Of a stretch of DNA of 52,563 nucleotides, positions 1 to 8,711 are shown in pieces (within the stretch, counting starts at the first letter, position 1; every line of letters starts with the position of its first letter). Origin of the DNA: Akkermansiaceae bacterium (lineage in GTDB: Bacteria; Verrucomicrobiota; Verrucomicrobiia; Verrucomicrobiales; Akkermansiaceae); assembly GCA_029242935.1 (NCBI GenBank), contig JAQWSX010000107.1:1-52563 (forward strand), given 5' to 3'. The notes below the pieces were generated by a model, which worked only from the letters and a program-made list of their open reading frames with translations, had not been told where the DNA came from and did not search any database. The position numbers and the translations under genes are program-made.

Positions 1-1059
1 GTAGACCACGATGCGGCCCCATTTCTTTTTTTCGTTAGGGCGGCCTTGGTTAGCCCCGCCGCCTAGATAGAGACGTTTTCCGTTGGGGGTAAAGGTAGAG
101 GTTGAGATGCGGAAACCGATGTTTTGCTGGTGAAGTTTGGCCCCGCTTTCGTGATCGAAAAGAGCAGCGTTCCAGTTGCCTTTAAAAAGGCGGCCGGCCA
201 TGAGGAAGAATTTGCCGTTCGGGTGGAAGGCGAGGGTTTCCATCAGGCCTTGGCCGATTTCGCGATCGGCGGCGGCCCCTTCTTTTTTTGGACCGTTTTT
301 CCAGGTGAACTTTTGCCAGAGCTGTTTGCCGTTTCCGGCAGCGGGATCGGTGGTGGAGCCCATGCCGACGAGGTAGAGGGATTGGTCGTCGGGCGCGAAG
401 TGAAGGTCGAAGACACCTCCGGTATAGTAGTGGCCTTTGATGATGCCCCAGCCGGTGAAGTCGGGTGTTTTGATTCTCGCGATTTCCTTCCCGTCCTGCG
501 TCAGGTCCCAAAGGATAACTTCCCCCATGAGGTTTCCGGCAGCGAGAAGTTTTCCGTCATTTGAAAAGGCGACAGATTGGACGGGTGGCGTGTGCGGGAA
601 GGAGTGGCGTAGCTCGCCGGTGGCGACGTCGAAGACCTTCACGGAGGGCTCTGTTTCGGGAGCGGGTTCGTATTTGTAGCCGCCGCAGAGGTATTGTCCG
701 GTGGTGGTGGCAATGATTTTTCCATCGGGGGAGAGCCGGGATTGCCAGGACCAGAAGTTATGGGCTTTGACGGTTTTACTCTCTTTCTTTTCCTTGGGGT
801 CGATCCACTTAAGGTCACCATCATAGCTGGCTGAAATGAGGGTCTTTTGAGAGGCGGACCAGTTGATGCCAGAGGCGTAATTGTCATGGCGGGCGATTTC
901 CTTAAAGTTGTCGCCGAGGAGTTTGAAGGTCGTGGAAACTTCGTAAATGCCACCGTCAAGGCAGGCGGCGTAAAGTTTTTTTTCAGGACCGAAGGTCAGG
1001 TCGAGGACGTGTGAGGGGAGTTTGATCTCCTTGGCTTTTTTGAGCGACGGAGAGTTCAT
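1..1059 (-). CDS. WD40-repeat protein, C-terminally cut by window edge
   Basis: The minus-strand frame from the ATG at 1059 stays open to the left edge, so the gene is partial. The translation has repeated beta-propeller blades with WD40-like phrases: LDLTFGPEKKLYAACLDGGI, SGINWSASQKTLISASYDG, QSVAFSNDGKLLAAGNLMG and ETLAFHPNGKFFLMAG. No signal peptide is evident at its N terminus. Its ATG overlaps the stop of the upstream DUF1501 gene as ATGA, so the two are probably translationally coupled. WD40 proteins are often found beside DUF1501/DUF1553 genes in planctomycetes and verrucomicrobia, where their role is unknown. A protein-interaction propeller is the safest reading. Confidence 0.85.
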   Translation of the reverse strand, partial: MNSPSLKKAKEIKLPSHVLDLTFGPEKKLYAACLDGGIYEVSTTFKLLGDNFKEIARHDNYASGINWSASQKTLISASYDGDLKWIDPKEKKESKTVKAHNFWSWQSRLSPDGKIIATTTGQYLCGGYKYEPAPETEPSVKVFDVATGELRHSFPHTPPVQSVAFSNDGKLLAAGNLMGEVILWDLTQDGKEIARIKTPDFTGWGIIKGHYYTGGVFDLHFAPDDQSLYLVGMGSTTDPAAGNGKQLWQKFTWKNGPKKEGAAADREIGQGLMETLAFHPNGKFFLMAGRLFKGNWNAALFDHESGAKLHQQNIGFRISTSTFTPNGKRLYLGGGANQGRPNEKKKWGRIVVY

Positions 1060-2378
1060 GAGAGGATCTGTGAGATAGGGGCTGCTTTGTTTTCGACGTG
1101 GTGGAAGGTGGGGAATCCGTCAATTTTAAATTCGGCGTGTGGGTCGATGTCGAGAGCGGAGAAGATGGTGGCAAAGAGATTTTCTTCGTTAAAGGGATCC
1201 TCGATGACTTCGGCACCGTATTTGTCGGTGGCTCCGACAAGGGCTCCACCTTGGATGCCTCCACCGGCCATCGCGAGTGACCAAGCGTCGGGGAAGTGGT
1301 CGCGTCCGCGGGCCTGGTTAATCCAGGGAGAGCGTCCGAACTCGCCCATCGCAATGACAAGGGTGTCTTCGAGCATCCCTCGGTCTTCTAGATCCTTGGT
1401 GAGTTGGAAGATGATGTTGTCAAGGTCGGGAACAACCATTTGGTAAATCTCATGGTTGAAAACGTGGCTGTCCCACGGCATGCCATTGGCGACCATGACA
1501 AAGGGCGCGCCTTCTTCGACGAGAGTTCGGGCGAGTAAGGCGTGTTTGCCAAATGCGCCGGGCCCATAACGGTCGCGGTCGGCCTGTGGAATTCTCTCAA
1601 GGTCGAAGAGATGGGCGCAGCTCATGAGTCCGTTAACGCGCTCGAAGGTCGCATTCCACGATCCGGCGGCGGCGGATTTACGATCATTTTCGTATTTTTT
1701 GCTGAAGAACTTTCGAAGGGCTTCGCGGGCCTCATGATCGTCCTCCGTGATGGAGTCGAGACGGTTGGCGTTAGGAATCTTATATTCACCGCCAACCCGA
1801 ACAGGTGAGTATTCCGCGCCAAGCCATCCCGCCCAGTTGCCGGCTTTGAAACCTTTAAATTCGTTTCCTTCCGGGCAGGGGTCGAGGAGAATGAAGTTGG
1901 GCAGTTTGGAATCGAGTTGACCCAGTTGTTGGGCAAGGACGGAGCCCATAGTAGGGCGGGTAAAGGGGGGTCGCGGAGCGTGGCCGCGTTGGAGGAGGTT
2001 GATTCCCTCAGTGTGTTCCTTTGCTTTGGTGTGCATGGAGCGGACGACTGCAAGCTTGTCGGCGATGGAGGCGCACTTGGGAAGGAGCTCGGAGAAGTGG
2101 GTGCCGGGGACGTTCGTAGGGATGCTTTTAAAAGGTCCGCCGGTGGTGGTGCCGGGTTTTGGGTCCCAGGTTTCAAACTGGCTGGGTCCGCCACAAAGCC
2201 AAAGGAGGATGCAATGTTTTTGTTTTTTCTTGGCGATCTCTGCGAAAGCAGGCGCTCCAAAGAGGCCGGCAAAACTCATCGAGGAGATCGCTCCGGCGGA
2301 GAGGCCTTGCAGAAACTTGCGGCGGTGGAGGTTATGATCCGGCGAACCGCAGTTTTGAGATGGATCGGGCTTGGGCAT
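1056..2378 (-). CDS. DUF1501 family protein with Tat signal
   Basis: This 440-residue protein has an N-terminal twin-arginine motif (RRKFLQ, about residues 19-24) followed by a hydrophobic stretch ending in AFA, so export in folded form is expected. The body matches DUF1501: LWLCGGPSQFETWDPKP near residue 60, then AKEHTEGINLLQRGH, GMPWDSHVFNHE and GEFGRSPWINQARGRDHFPDAWS. The family has a sulfatase/alkaline-phosphatase-like fold and its substrate is not established. The start ATG shares one base with the stop of the upstream DUF1549/1553 gene (TGATG), and its stop overlaps the WD40 start, giving a three-gene operon. Length and motifs look intact. Confidence 0.9.
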   Translation of the reverse strand: MPKPDPSQNCGSPDHNLHRRKFLQGLSAGAISSMSFAGLFGAPAFAEIAKKKQKHCILLWLCGGPSQFETWDPKPGTTTGGPFKSIPTNVPGTHFSELLPKCASIADKLAVVRSMHTKAKEHTEGINLLQRGHAPRPPFTRPTMGSVLAQQLGQLDSKLPNFILLDPCPEGNEFKGFKAGNWAGWLGAEYSPVRVGGEYKIPNANRLDSITEDDHEAREALRKFFSKKYENDRKSAAAGSWNATFERVNGLMSCAHLFDLERIPQADRDRYGPGAFGKHALLARTLVEEGAPFVMVANGMPWDSHVFNHEIYQMVVPDLDNIIFQLTKDLEDRGMLEDTLVIAMGEFGRSPWINQARGRDHFPDAWSLAMAGGGIQGGALVGATDKYGAEVIEDPFNEENLFATIFSALDIDPHAEFKIDGFPTFHHVENKAAPISQILS

Positions 2379-4276
2379 CAGTTAGTGAAGCGAAATTCGG
2401 CGCTGGTAAGGAGGGCCCAGACGAATTGTTGGATTGAGGATTTGTTTTTTGGTTTAATGAAGGAGAGCGAGCGTTCGAGTTCGCTTGGCTCTGGTTCGCG
2501 GGAGAGAACAGACTGGAAGATTTCGTGAATGAGAGCTTCGGGGTTTTCGATATTTTGAAGGCGGCTGAGGAGGGGAGCTTCAGCAATGAGTTTGTCAAAG
2601 AAGGGAGCGTTGGTCAGGAACATTGTCTGCTGAACCGAGGGAGAGAAATTCTCCGCAAAAAGGTCGGGGAGGATCGTCGCGAAGTGGTTTCGAAGGGTTT
2701 CGTCGTTCGGATCCTCATGGCCAAGCGCGACGCGGAGAGAGCGGGTGAAAGTTTCGGCGGAGAGTGGTTTGTCGAGTGCACGCGCGAAGAAGGAATCGAG
2801 TGGGGGTTGTCCTGCTGAAGGGGCGGGACGGGAGTCGAGTTGGTATGAGGAGGATTTGGCGATTTGGCGAATAAGGCGACGGAGATCGTATTGGTGGTTT
2901 GAAAAATCGCGTGCGAGCCAAGCGAGAAGCTCGGGATGGCTGGCAGGATGGGCGGAGTCCATAAGGTCAACGGGATGGACGAGGCCCCGTCCGAACATGA
3001 GAGCCCAGAGACGGTTGACGATAGCGCGGGAGAAGTCGGGGTTGTCACTGGTGAGAGACTGAGCGAAGGCTTCACGCCGAGAGAATTTAGGGACGGGAAG
3101 ATTGGGTAGGTCTTTCTTAAGTTTTTCGTCCTTCTTGAGTTTGCGGAACCATTGCTCAGGAGGTCCAACGGAGTAGAGTTCTGCGGAATCATTGGTTTGT
3201 TTTCCGCCAGTTTCGGTGATGATTTTGTTAGAATAGAGAATGAGCTGGGATTGGTCGGCTTTCCCTTCAAGGTTGGCGAATTTGTCGTAGCCACCGCTAG
3301 CGCGTTCGGCAACAAGGGGACCAGCGGGAGTTTTAACATTGAGACTGCGGTTGAAGAAGGCGACAAGCCCCCAGTAATGACGCTGTTCGATTTCTGGTGC
3401 GACGGGATGATCGTGACACTGGGCGCACTGGACTTGCTTGCCTAGAAGGGTTCGGGAGACACGGGTGGCGATTTGGCTGTGGTCGTCGCGTTGATCGTGA
3501 ATGAACCAGGAGGCCCCGCGCTCCTCGTCCGATTTTGGGCGAGCTAGGACAAGGTCGCGGCCGATTTGGTCCCAGGGCCGGTTGGTTTTGAAGGCCCAGC
3601 GGAGGTAATCGAGCCAGAGCTTACGATTGTTGTGGCTGCGCTTGCGGAGGTGGGCGCGGTCTAGGAAGACGATGTTAAAAACTTGCGCGAGGTGATCGGC
3701 GTGGTCCTCGGTATTGGTAAGGCGGTCAATGAGGAGGTTGCGTTTTTGTGGGTTTTGATCGGCAAGGAAGGAATCGATTTCGGAGACACGGGGGATTCGG
3801 CCGAGGAGGTCAAGGGAGACGCGGCGCACGAAAGTGGCATCGCTTGAGCGGCGCGCGGGAGCGACTTTATTAGCCTGCCACTTTTTGCGGATCAGTTGAT
3901 CAATGACCGCGGCGGGTTGTTTGGCGGGCTCGGGAAGGGCGAGTTTATTGGGCGGAGTGATTTTGAGATCGGTAATCCAGGTTTTGAGCGTTTCGATTTC
4001 CCCGGCCGGGAGCTGCTTTTTGGGCGGCATGTGTGGGTCGGAATCGACTTGGATGACTTGGTAAAGTGGGCTCGCCTCGGGAGCTCCGGGGATGAGGGCG
4101 GTGTCGGTCTCACCGCCTTTGAGAGCGGCATTGATCGTGCGAAGATCAAGGCCACCTTTTTGTTTCACCCCGCCGTGGCATTTGGTGCAGTTGTCAATGA
4201 TGATAGGATGAATTTGAGCAGACACGAAGCCGGTCGCGCTGAGCGCGAGGGTAGTGAATCGGCTGAGAGTCTTCAT
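2378..4276 (-). CDS. DUF1549/DUF1553 protein with planctomycete cytochrome domain
   Basis: This 632-residue protein starts with a signal peptide (MKTLSRFTTLALSATGFVSA). A planctomycete-type cytochrome c segment follows, with haem motif CTKCH at residues 30-34 and MPPKKQLP as a likely distal Met region. DUF1549 covers roughly residues 105-320 and contains a second CXXCH (CAQCH) with the usual DHPV after it. DUF1553 covers roughly residues 385-620 (NRLWALMFGRGLVHPVDL, SSSYQ). This domain order is typical of PVC bacteria, where such proteins are abundant and poorly characterised, with suggested roles in periplasmic breakdown of complex substrates. It is the first gene of the operon with DUF1501 and WD40. 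Confidence 0.9.
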   Translation of the reverse strand: MKTLSRFTTLALSATGFVSAQIHPIIIDNCTKCHGGVKQKGGLDLRTINAALKGGETDTALIPGAPEASPLYQVIQVDSDPHMPPKKQLPAGEIETLKTWITDLKITPPNKLALPEPAKQPAAVIDQLIRKKWQANKVAPARRSSDATFVRRVSLDLLGRIPRVSEIDSFLADQNPQKRNLLIDRLTNTEDHADHLAQVFNIVFLDRAHLRKRSHNNRKLWLDYLRWAFKTNRPWDQIGRDLVLARPKSDEERGASWFIHDQRDDHSQIATRVSRTLLGKQVQCAQCHDHPVAPEIEQRHYWGLVAFFNRSLNVKTPAGPLVAERASGGYDKFANLEGKADQSQLILYSNKIITETGGKQTNDSAELYSVGPPEQWFRKLKKDEKLKKDLPNLPVPKFSRREAFAQSLTSDNPDFSRAIVNRLWALMFGRGLVHPVDLMDSAHPASHPELLAWLARDFSNHQYDLRRLIRQIAKSSSYQLDSRPAPSAGQPPLDSFFARALDKPLSAETFTRSLRVALGHEDPNDETLRNHFATILPDLFAENFSPSVQQTMFLTNAPFFDKLIAEAPLLSRLQNIENPEALIHEIFQSVLSREPEPSELERSLSFIKPKNKSSIQQFVWALLTSAEFRFTN

Positions 4277-4500
4277 GTGACGATCTTTTATACGCTCTGG
4301 GTGGTAAAAGTTTTCGAAGAGAGAGGCCTCCTTTTGCTTTTTTACTATCTTCTTGTAACGGCCCCCGGCATACTGAAAAGGTTAACTTCGTTCCTTATCT
4401 TAAGATACGAGTTTCATTGACCACCGTAAGGTTCTGCCTTTTTCCTAATTTCCAAGCTGAGATTTAAATCCAGTGCCCGCTATTCGAGAATCGGAACACG

Positions 4501-4530
4501 AAAACCCGCCGGTTGAGTGACCAACCGGGC
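4501..4530 (-). terminator. Possible intrinsic terminator after the cyclophilin gene
   Basis: A 7-bp perfect stem, CCGGTTG at 4509-4515 and CAACCGG at 4522-4528, encloses a 6-base loop. Read on the minus strand it is followed by CGGG and then four T. It lies about 25 bp past the stop of the minus-strand cyclophilin gene, as expected for a terminator, but the T-tract is short and not directly adjacent. Confidence 0.45.
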
Positions 4531-4553
4531 TTGGAAACGGGGTGTTGAGATGC

Positions 4554-5042
4554 TTAGGCCGACCAGTCAGCGATGCGATCTTCGTGAGCGTTGAAGAGTT
4601 CGGCGGTTTCGCCGTGGACCACGATTTCGTTGATAAGATCACCCCCTTTGATTGAATCGACAACATCTTGTCCTTCGGTGACCTCCCCGAAAACGGTGTG
4701 TTTTCCATCGAGGTGTGGGGTGGGGCAATGAGTGATGAAAAACTGCGAACCATTGGTGTTTGGTCCAGCGTTAGCCATCGAAAAAATGCCTGGTTTGTCG
4801 TGGCGACGGTGGGGCTTGCACTCACACTCGAATTTGTAGCCAGGATTTCCCCTACCGGTTCCATCAGGGCAACCACCTTGAATCATAAAATTGGGAATGA
4901 CACGGTGGAAGCTGAGCCCGTTGTAGAATCCGCGCGAAGCGAGGTGGAGAAATGAGCACACAGTGACGGGTGCGTCGTCGGGAAAGAGGGTGAGGTTAAT
5001 ATTACCTTCACTGGTTTGCATTGTAATTTTAATGTCATCCAT
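4554..5042 (-). CDS. Peptidyl-prolyl cis-trans isomerase, cyclophilin type
   Basis: This 162-residue cyclophilin has no signal peptide and is expected in the cytoplasm. The family catalyses cis-trans isomerisation of Xaa-Pro bonds. Active-site motifs are intact: [13 protein letters not shown] (catalytic Arg, Phe, Met, Gln), then [16 protein letters not shown], and [11 protein letters not shown] near the C terminus. The insert with two Cys and several His ([11 protein letters not shown], about residues 73-83) occurs in some bacterial cyclophilins. It sits 42 bp downstream of the polyprenyl synthase gene on the same strand and may share its transcript, though a functional link is not obvious. 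Confidence 0.93.
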   Translation of the reverse strand: MDDIKITMQTSEGNINLTLFPDDAPVTVCSFLHLASRGFYNGLSFHRVIPNFMIQGGCPDGTGRGNPGYKFECECKPHRRHDKPGIFSMANAGPNTNGSQFFITHCPTPHLDGKHTVFGEVTEGQDVVDSIKGGDLINEIVVHGETAELFNAHEDRIADWSA

Positions 5043-5084
5043 GGCGATTGAAACTCTAGCGTGAAACCATAAACTGGAAAGGCC

Positions 5085-6092
5085 TTATCGACAGCCCTCG
5101 AGGAGTTGGTCTACAAAGAAGGTGATATTTCTCAGGGCCTCGGTGGATTCGGAGGCATCAAGGAGCCTCAGCGTATCACGAGCATCGGCGACAAGATTGG
5201 CTGCGGTATCGATTGCACCTGACATTGAACCCTCATATTCGGCGATGCCGACAAGGATTGGAAGGTCCAGTGGTTGGTGCTCAATGATACGCTTGGAAAG
5301 GAGTTCCTTCTGCTTCGGATTGGCCCGTTCTAAGAGGTTAAGAATGGGTAAAGTGAGCTTCCCTTTTTCAAGGTCGGTGCCGAGCGTTTTGCCAATCTGA
5401 TCTTCTGAACCGATCAGATCGACTACGTCATCATAGATTTGATAGGCGGTGCCAAGTTTCATGCCGTATTCGAACATGGCGTCACTTACAGTTTCGGGAG
5501 TTTTAGAGATGATGGCCGATAGTTGGCAGGCCGCTGCGAACAAGGCGCCCGTCTTCATCTCGATCATCTTAAAGTAATCCTTCTTGGTGAGGGTAAGGTC
5601 GAAGCGACGCTGGGTCTGGAGGATTTCGCCCTGACAGACCTCTCTTGAGGCCAGGCTGATCGCGCGACTCAGATCGGGGTTCTTGAAATCGGTGGAGAGC
5701 TTCAGAGCATGTGAAAAGAGGGCGTCGCCGAGGAGAACCGCTATTCCGTTGCCCCATTTGGCGTTTGCGGTGGGGACTTTACGACGGGAAGAGGCTCCAT
5801 CGATGATATCATCGTGAACCAAGGTCGCCATGTGAATGAGTTCCAAAATGACCCCGAGATTTACATGCTCATCCTGCAGTCCCCCGGTCGCTCCGCCGGT
5901 GAGGACCGTGAGGGCAGGACGGATACGCTTGCCGCTGGTTTCGCAGATATATTCCATGTAGGGCTCCACGCCAGGATCGAAGGCACGAACTTGGTCTCGG
6001 ATGAGAGCTTCTACCTTTTCGATGTGAGGACGAACCAGATCGAATGGGAAAAGCTCCGGATTGGCAGTCTTGCGGGAGGTTGTCATCAACAT
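5085..6092 (-). CDS. Polyprenyl diphosphate synthase (trans-isoprenyl synthase)
   Basis: The product joins isopentenyl diphosphate units to an allylic primer. Both aspartate-rich motifs are present: DDIID within LVHDDIIDGASSRRKVPT and DDVVD within YQIYDDVVDLIGSEDQIGK. The motif GKRIRPAL near the N terminus and GDALFSHAL are also typical. Length (about 335 residues) fits long-chain synthases such as octaprenyl or heptaprenyl diphosphate synthase, which supply quinone side chains, but the chain length cannot be read with confidence. I chose the ATG at 6092 (MLMTTSRKT); ATG at 6086 is also possible, and a longer TTG start at 6125 is less likely. It is the promoter-proximal gene before the cyclophilin. 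Confidence 0.9.
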   Translation of the reverse strand: MLMTTSRKTANPELFPFDLVRPHIEKVEALIRDQVRAFDPGVEPYMEYICETSGKRIRPALTVLTGGATGGLQDEHVNLGVILELIHMATLVHDDIIDGASSRRKVPTANAKWGNGIAVLLGDALFSHALKLSTDFKNPDLSRAISLASREVCQGEILQTQRRFDLTLTKKDYFKMIEMKTGALFAAACQLSAIISKTPETVSDAMFEYGMKLGTAYQIYDDVVDLIGSEDQIGKTLGTDLEKGKLTLPILNLLERANPKQKELLSKRIIEHQPLDLPILVGIAEYEGSMSGAIDTAANLVADARDTLRLLDASESTEALRNITFFVDQLLEGCR

Positions 6093-6333
6093 TCTTGAAC
6101 TTTCACAAATTCCTGAAAATTGCAACTTTTATGAACGAAAAAGAATGGAATCAGAGGGTTAAGCTAGACGGGGGGTTACCAAAACCGACAGATTGTGTGG
6201 GCTTGAGGGTTTTCGGTGAGATCTAAATTGGACTCAACCAGTAAAGAGACACCATCATTTTCCGGTAGATTTAAATCTGAAAAGTGGGAGAAAATAATAA
6301 AAATGAACAATAGGTGCAAAATTCTCCGGTTTT

Positions 6334-6339
6334 TATAAT
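6334..6339 (+). promoter_or_regulatory. Candidate -10 box for the secreted protein at 6380
   Basis: A perfect TATAAT lies in an AT-rich stretch 41 bases before the chosen ATG at 6380, which would give a leader of roughly 34 nt. No good -35 hexamer is seen at 16-18 bp spacing (the best is TAGGTG). The surrounding 287-bp gap between divergent genes (6093-6379) shows no other clear element. Confidence 0.4.
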
Positions 6340-6379
6340 TAACCAAAGCGCGCATTGTCGCGTATACCGATTCCCGAAC

Positions 6380-8578
6380 ATGAAATTAAAAGCAATCCTT
6401 CTTCCCGTATTAGCGGGAGGTTCACTTATTCTTCCCTCCCTAGGAGACCCAGCAACTCATTTGATCCAGAATGAGACAACAGAGGCATCGGCTGGCCTAG
6501 CAATGTCAGAGGCTGTCGTCAAAAAAATGGGGTTTGCCGCTCACCTTCCCAAGAACACCGAGGGTTATTTTTCAATTTTGGGTGGATATGATATGTATCA
6601 GCGGCTTTTAAAGACTGAAATAGGGAAGGTCATGGCCGAAATGATGGCTGACCAAGGCGAGAATCTCGACGAACTTGAAGAGGATCAAGAGTTTCAGATG
6701 TTCAAGGCTGTGGTTGGTGAGGAGATTTTCGCTGCATTTGGTGATACTACTGGTGATCAGGCTCTAAATCTTCAAGCGATCAACAGCTCGGCTTCCTTCC
6801 ATCAAATGAAAATGATGGTGAAAATGGCTGCTTTGGCCATGGATGAGGACTCCGATCCAGAGGGAATGCAGGGAATCGCGATGTCGATGTTTGGCTCAAT
6901 TTTGGGAGATCCGGAAGCGGGTGTTCAGATTTTTGAGAAATCACAGATGCCTCCTGTAACGATTGGTTTCAAGGTGAGCGACGAAGAGATGCGCACTCAG
7001 ATTTCCGAGATGATGATCGGGGGAGTTCTTTCCCTCTTCGACTTGGACGAAAATGCTCCCTTTGACGAGATCGAGATGGAAAAGGATGGTGTTGCCCTGA
7101 ATGGCATGACCATCAATGGAAAGAAATTGGCCGATTTAGCTGATGAAAACTCCAGGCAGGAGATGACCGAACTTTTTGGATCGCGGGCTATGGTTGATCG
7201 GTTTTTGGCTGCAGTAGCCAAAAAGAACCTCAACATCGCAATCGGCGTAAAAGAGAGCTACATCATTGTTTATCTCGGCGATTCACTTGATGGACTCAAA
7301 TTCCCGGCAAAGCCCGAAGATTCGCTTTTGGCAAACGAGGGCATGTCTTTCCTAAAGGACTATCTCGATAAAGATATTCGGATGCTGGTGTTCGGTGAGG
7401 AGGAAGCGATGAAAACCATCGGAGGAGCAAACGAAGTGATGTCATCGATGGCTAAAGGGTTGAAGGCTGGACTCGCCGAGGCTGATTCCTTTGGCGACAC
7501 CCGCGACATTCAAGCCCTTCTTGGGCACGTTGCTAGAGTTGAGGGCAAGATGTTCGATATGTTCGAATACGGCCGCACTGGCACGGTGGCCTTCATCGAA
7601 GACGGTTTTAAAATCGAAAGCCACGGAGGAAGCAATCTCGCTTCTATCGATACTAAAACTGCCCACAACTTTGCAGGGCTGGGTGACATGGATGGTGTCG
7701 TCTTTTTTAGCAATAGCCGATCGAATCCCGAGTTCACCTCCAAGTTGCATGATATGTTGGATTCACTTGGTCAGGCTACTTACCTGATGGCATCACGGGT
7801 CGCTGATATCGACCTTGATAGCACAAGTATTAGTCCGGAATTCCGCGAAGCCTTCACAATGTTTGATGAGTTGGCAGCAGGGGACCTCAAAAATATTTGG
7901 GAAGCTCTTACGGCTGATTGGGCCCAAGGAACTGGTGATGAAGGCGCGCTGATTATCGACACCAGAGGAACCCTTCCTCGCGTTCCAGAGGTCCCGGGAG
8001 TGATCATTGAAAAGGGGGTCATTCCTCGTATTGCCTACGTCACTCCTGTGACAGATCGCGAAAAAATCTCGACCGCTTGGAAGAAACTCGAGGGCTCAAT
8101 CAGCAATATTCTCAAGAACCTCAAAGAGGTTCAGGGAACTGAGATTCCAATGCAGGAATTTGATGATAATACCAAGGAAGGTGTCACTTACTTTAGCACT
8201 GCGATCCAGTTTTCGACCAAGGACGCTCGTCCAGTGGTGGGGCTTTCTGATAAGCACTTTTACTTTTCAACGTCCCAGAAATTTATCGCTGAGATCGACA
8301 AAAATCTCATTGCCGGTGGCGAGGTTCCTGTTCGCAATGGAAGTTACACACGCATGAATTTCTCAGCGGCTCGTGAGATGGCCGAGTATTGGGTCAAGCT
8401 TCTCAAAGAGAACTCCGAGGAGATATTTGAGAACGAATACATGCGCGATGATTTTAATGAAAATCTCCCATTGGTAGAAAAACTCCTCGCAGCCTTTACT
8501 CAGTTCGACGACATGACGGCTCACACCCGCATGGAAAACGGGGAATCCCGAAGCTCGATTCATTTTAATATGAAGTAA
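6380..8578 (+). CDS. Large secreted protein of unknown function
   Basis: I do not recognise this 732-residue protein. It begins with a clear signal peptide (MKLKAILLPVLAGGSLILPS, then LGDP), which is why I prefer the ATG at 6380 to an upstream GTG at 6314. The mature part is acidic, rich in Met and Glu, and has no Cys-based motif, haem site or transmembrane segment. It opens with AAHLPKNTEGYFSILGGYDMY, which recalls the opening of DUF3352-like secreted proteins (a 'P..T.....L..' phrase followed by a long alpha/beta body), but that is only a resemblance. It is preceded by a TATAAT box and followed by a strong terminator, so it is probably a single-gene unit. Confidence 0.8.
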   Translation: MKLKAILLPVLAGGSLILPSLGDPATHLIQNETTEASAGLAMSEAVVKKMGFAAHLPKNTEGYFSILGGYDMYQRLLKTEIGKVMAEMMADQGENLDELEEDQEFQMFKAVVGEEIFAAFGDTTGDQALNLQAINSSASFHQMKMMVKMAALAMDEDSDPEGMQGIAMSMFGSILGDPEAGVQIFEKSQMPPVTIGFKVSDEEMRTQISEMMIGGVLSLFDLDENAPFDEIEMEKDGVALNGMTINGKKLADLADENSRQEMTELFGSRAMVDRFLAAVAKKNLNIAIGVKESYIIVYLGDSLDGLKFPAKPEDSLLANEGMSFLKDYLDKDIRMLVFGEEEAMKTIGGANEVMSSMAKGLKAGLAEADSFGDTRDIQALLGHVARVEGKMFDMFEYGRTGTVAFIEDGFKIESHGGSNLASIDTKTAHNFAGLGDMDGVVFFSNSRSNPEFTSKLHDMLDSLGQATYLMASRVADIDLDSTSISPEFREAFTMFDELAAGDLKNIWEALTADWAQGTGDEGALIIDTRGTLPRVPEVPGVIIEKGVIPRIAYVTPVTDREKISTAWKKLEGSISNILKNLKEVQGTEIPMQEFDDNTKEGVTYFSTAIQFSTKDARPVVGLSDKHFYFSTSQKFIAEIDKNLIAGGEVPVRNGSYTRMNFSAAREMAEYWVKLLKENSEEIFENEYMRDDFNENLPLVEKLLAAFTQFDDMTAHTRMENGESRSSIHFNMK

Positions 8579-8603
8579 ATCAAGGTTGAGAGCCTAATCT
8601 TAG

Positions 8604-8638
8604 ACGCTCTGCTGGTTGTCACTGGCGGGGCGTTTTTT
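8604..8638 (+). terminator. Strong rho-independent terminator
   Basis: A 9-bp stem (ACGCTCTGC at 8604-8612 with GCGGGGCGT at 8625-8633, including two G-T pairs) has a 12-base loop and is followed directly by a run of six T (8633-8638). It lies 26 bp after the stop of the secreted-protein gene and separates it from the next gene. Confidence 0.85.
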
Positions 8639-8711
8639 ATCGGCTGGCAGGTTAGCGCTATGAAATCTCCTCGCCAGTGCGCTCGACCTCCAGTAACCTA
8701 GCCAAAGGACG

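Noticed and set aside
1622-2272. Long minus-strand open frame (216 codons) inside the DUF1501 gene
   Set aside because: It lies in another frame of a gene with clear family motifs, and its translation is Pro/Ser-rich without any motif.
2614-3366. Long minus-strand open frame (250 codons) inside the DUF1549/1553 gene
   Set aside because: Shadow of the real frame, with Ser/Pro-biased composition and no domain.
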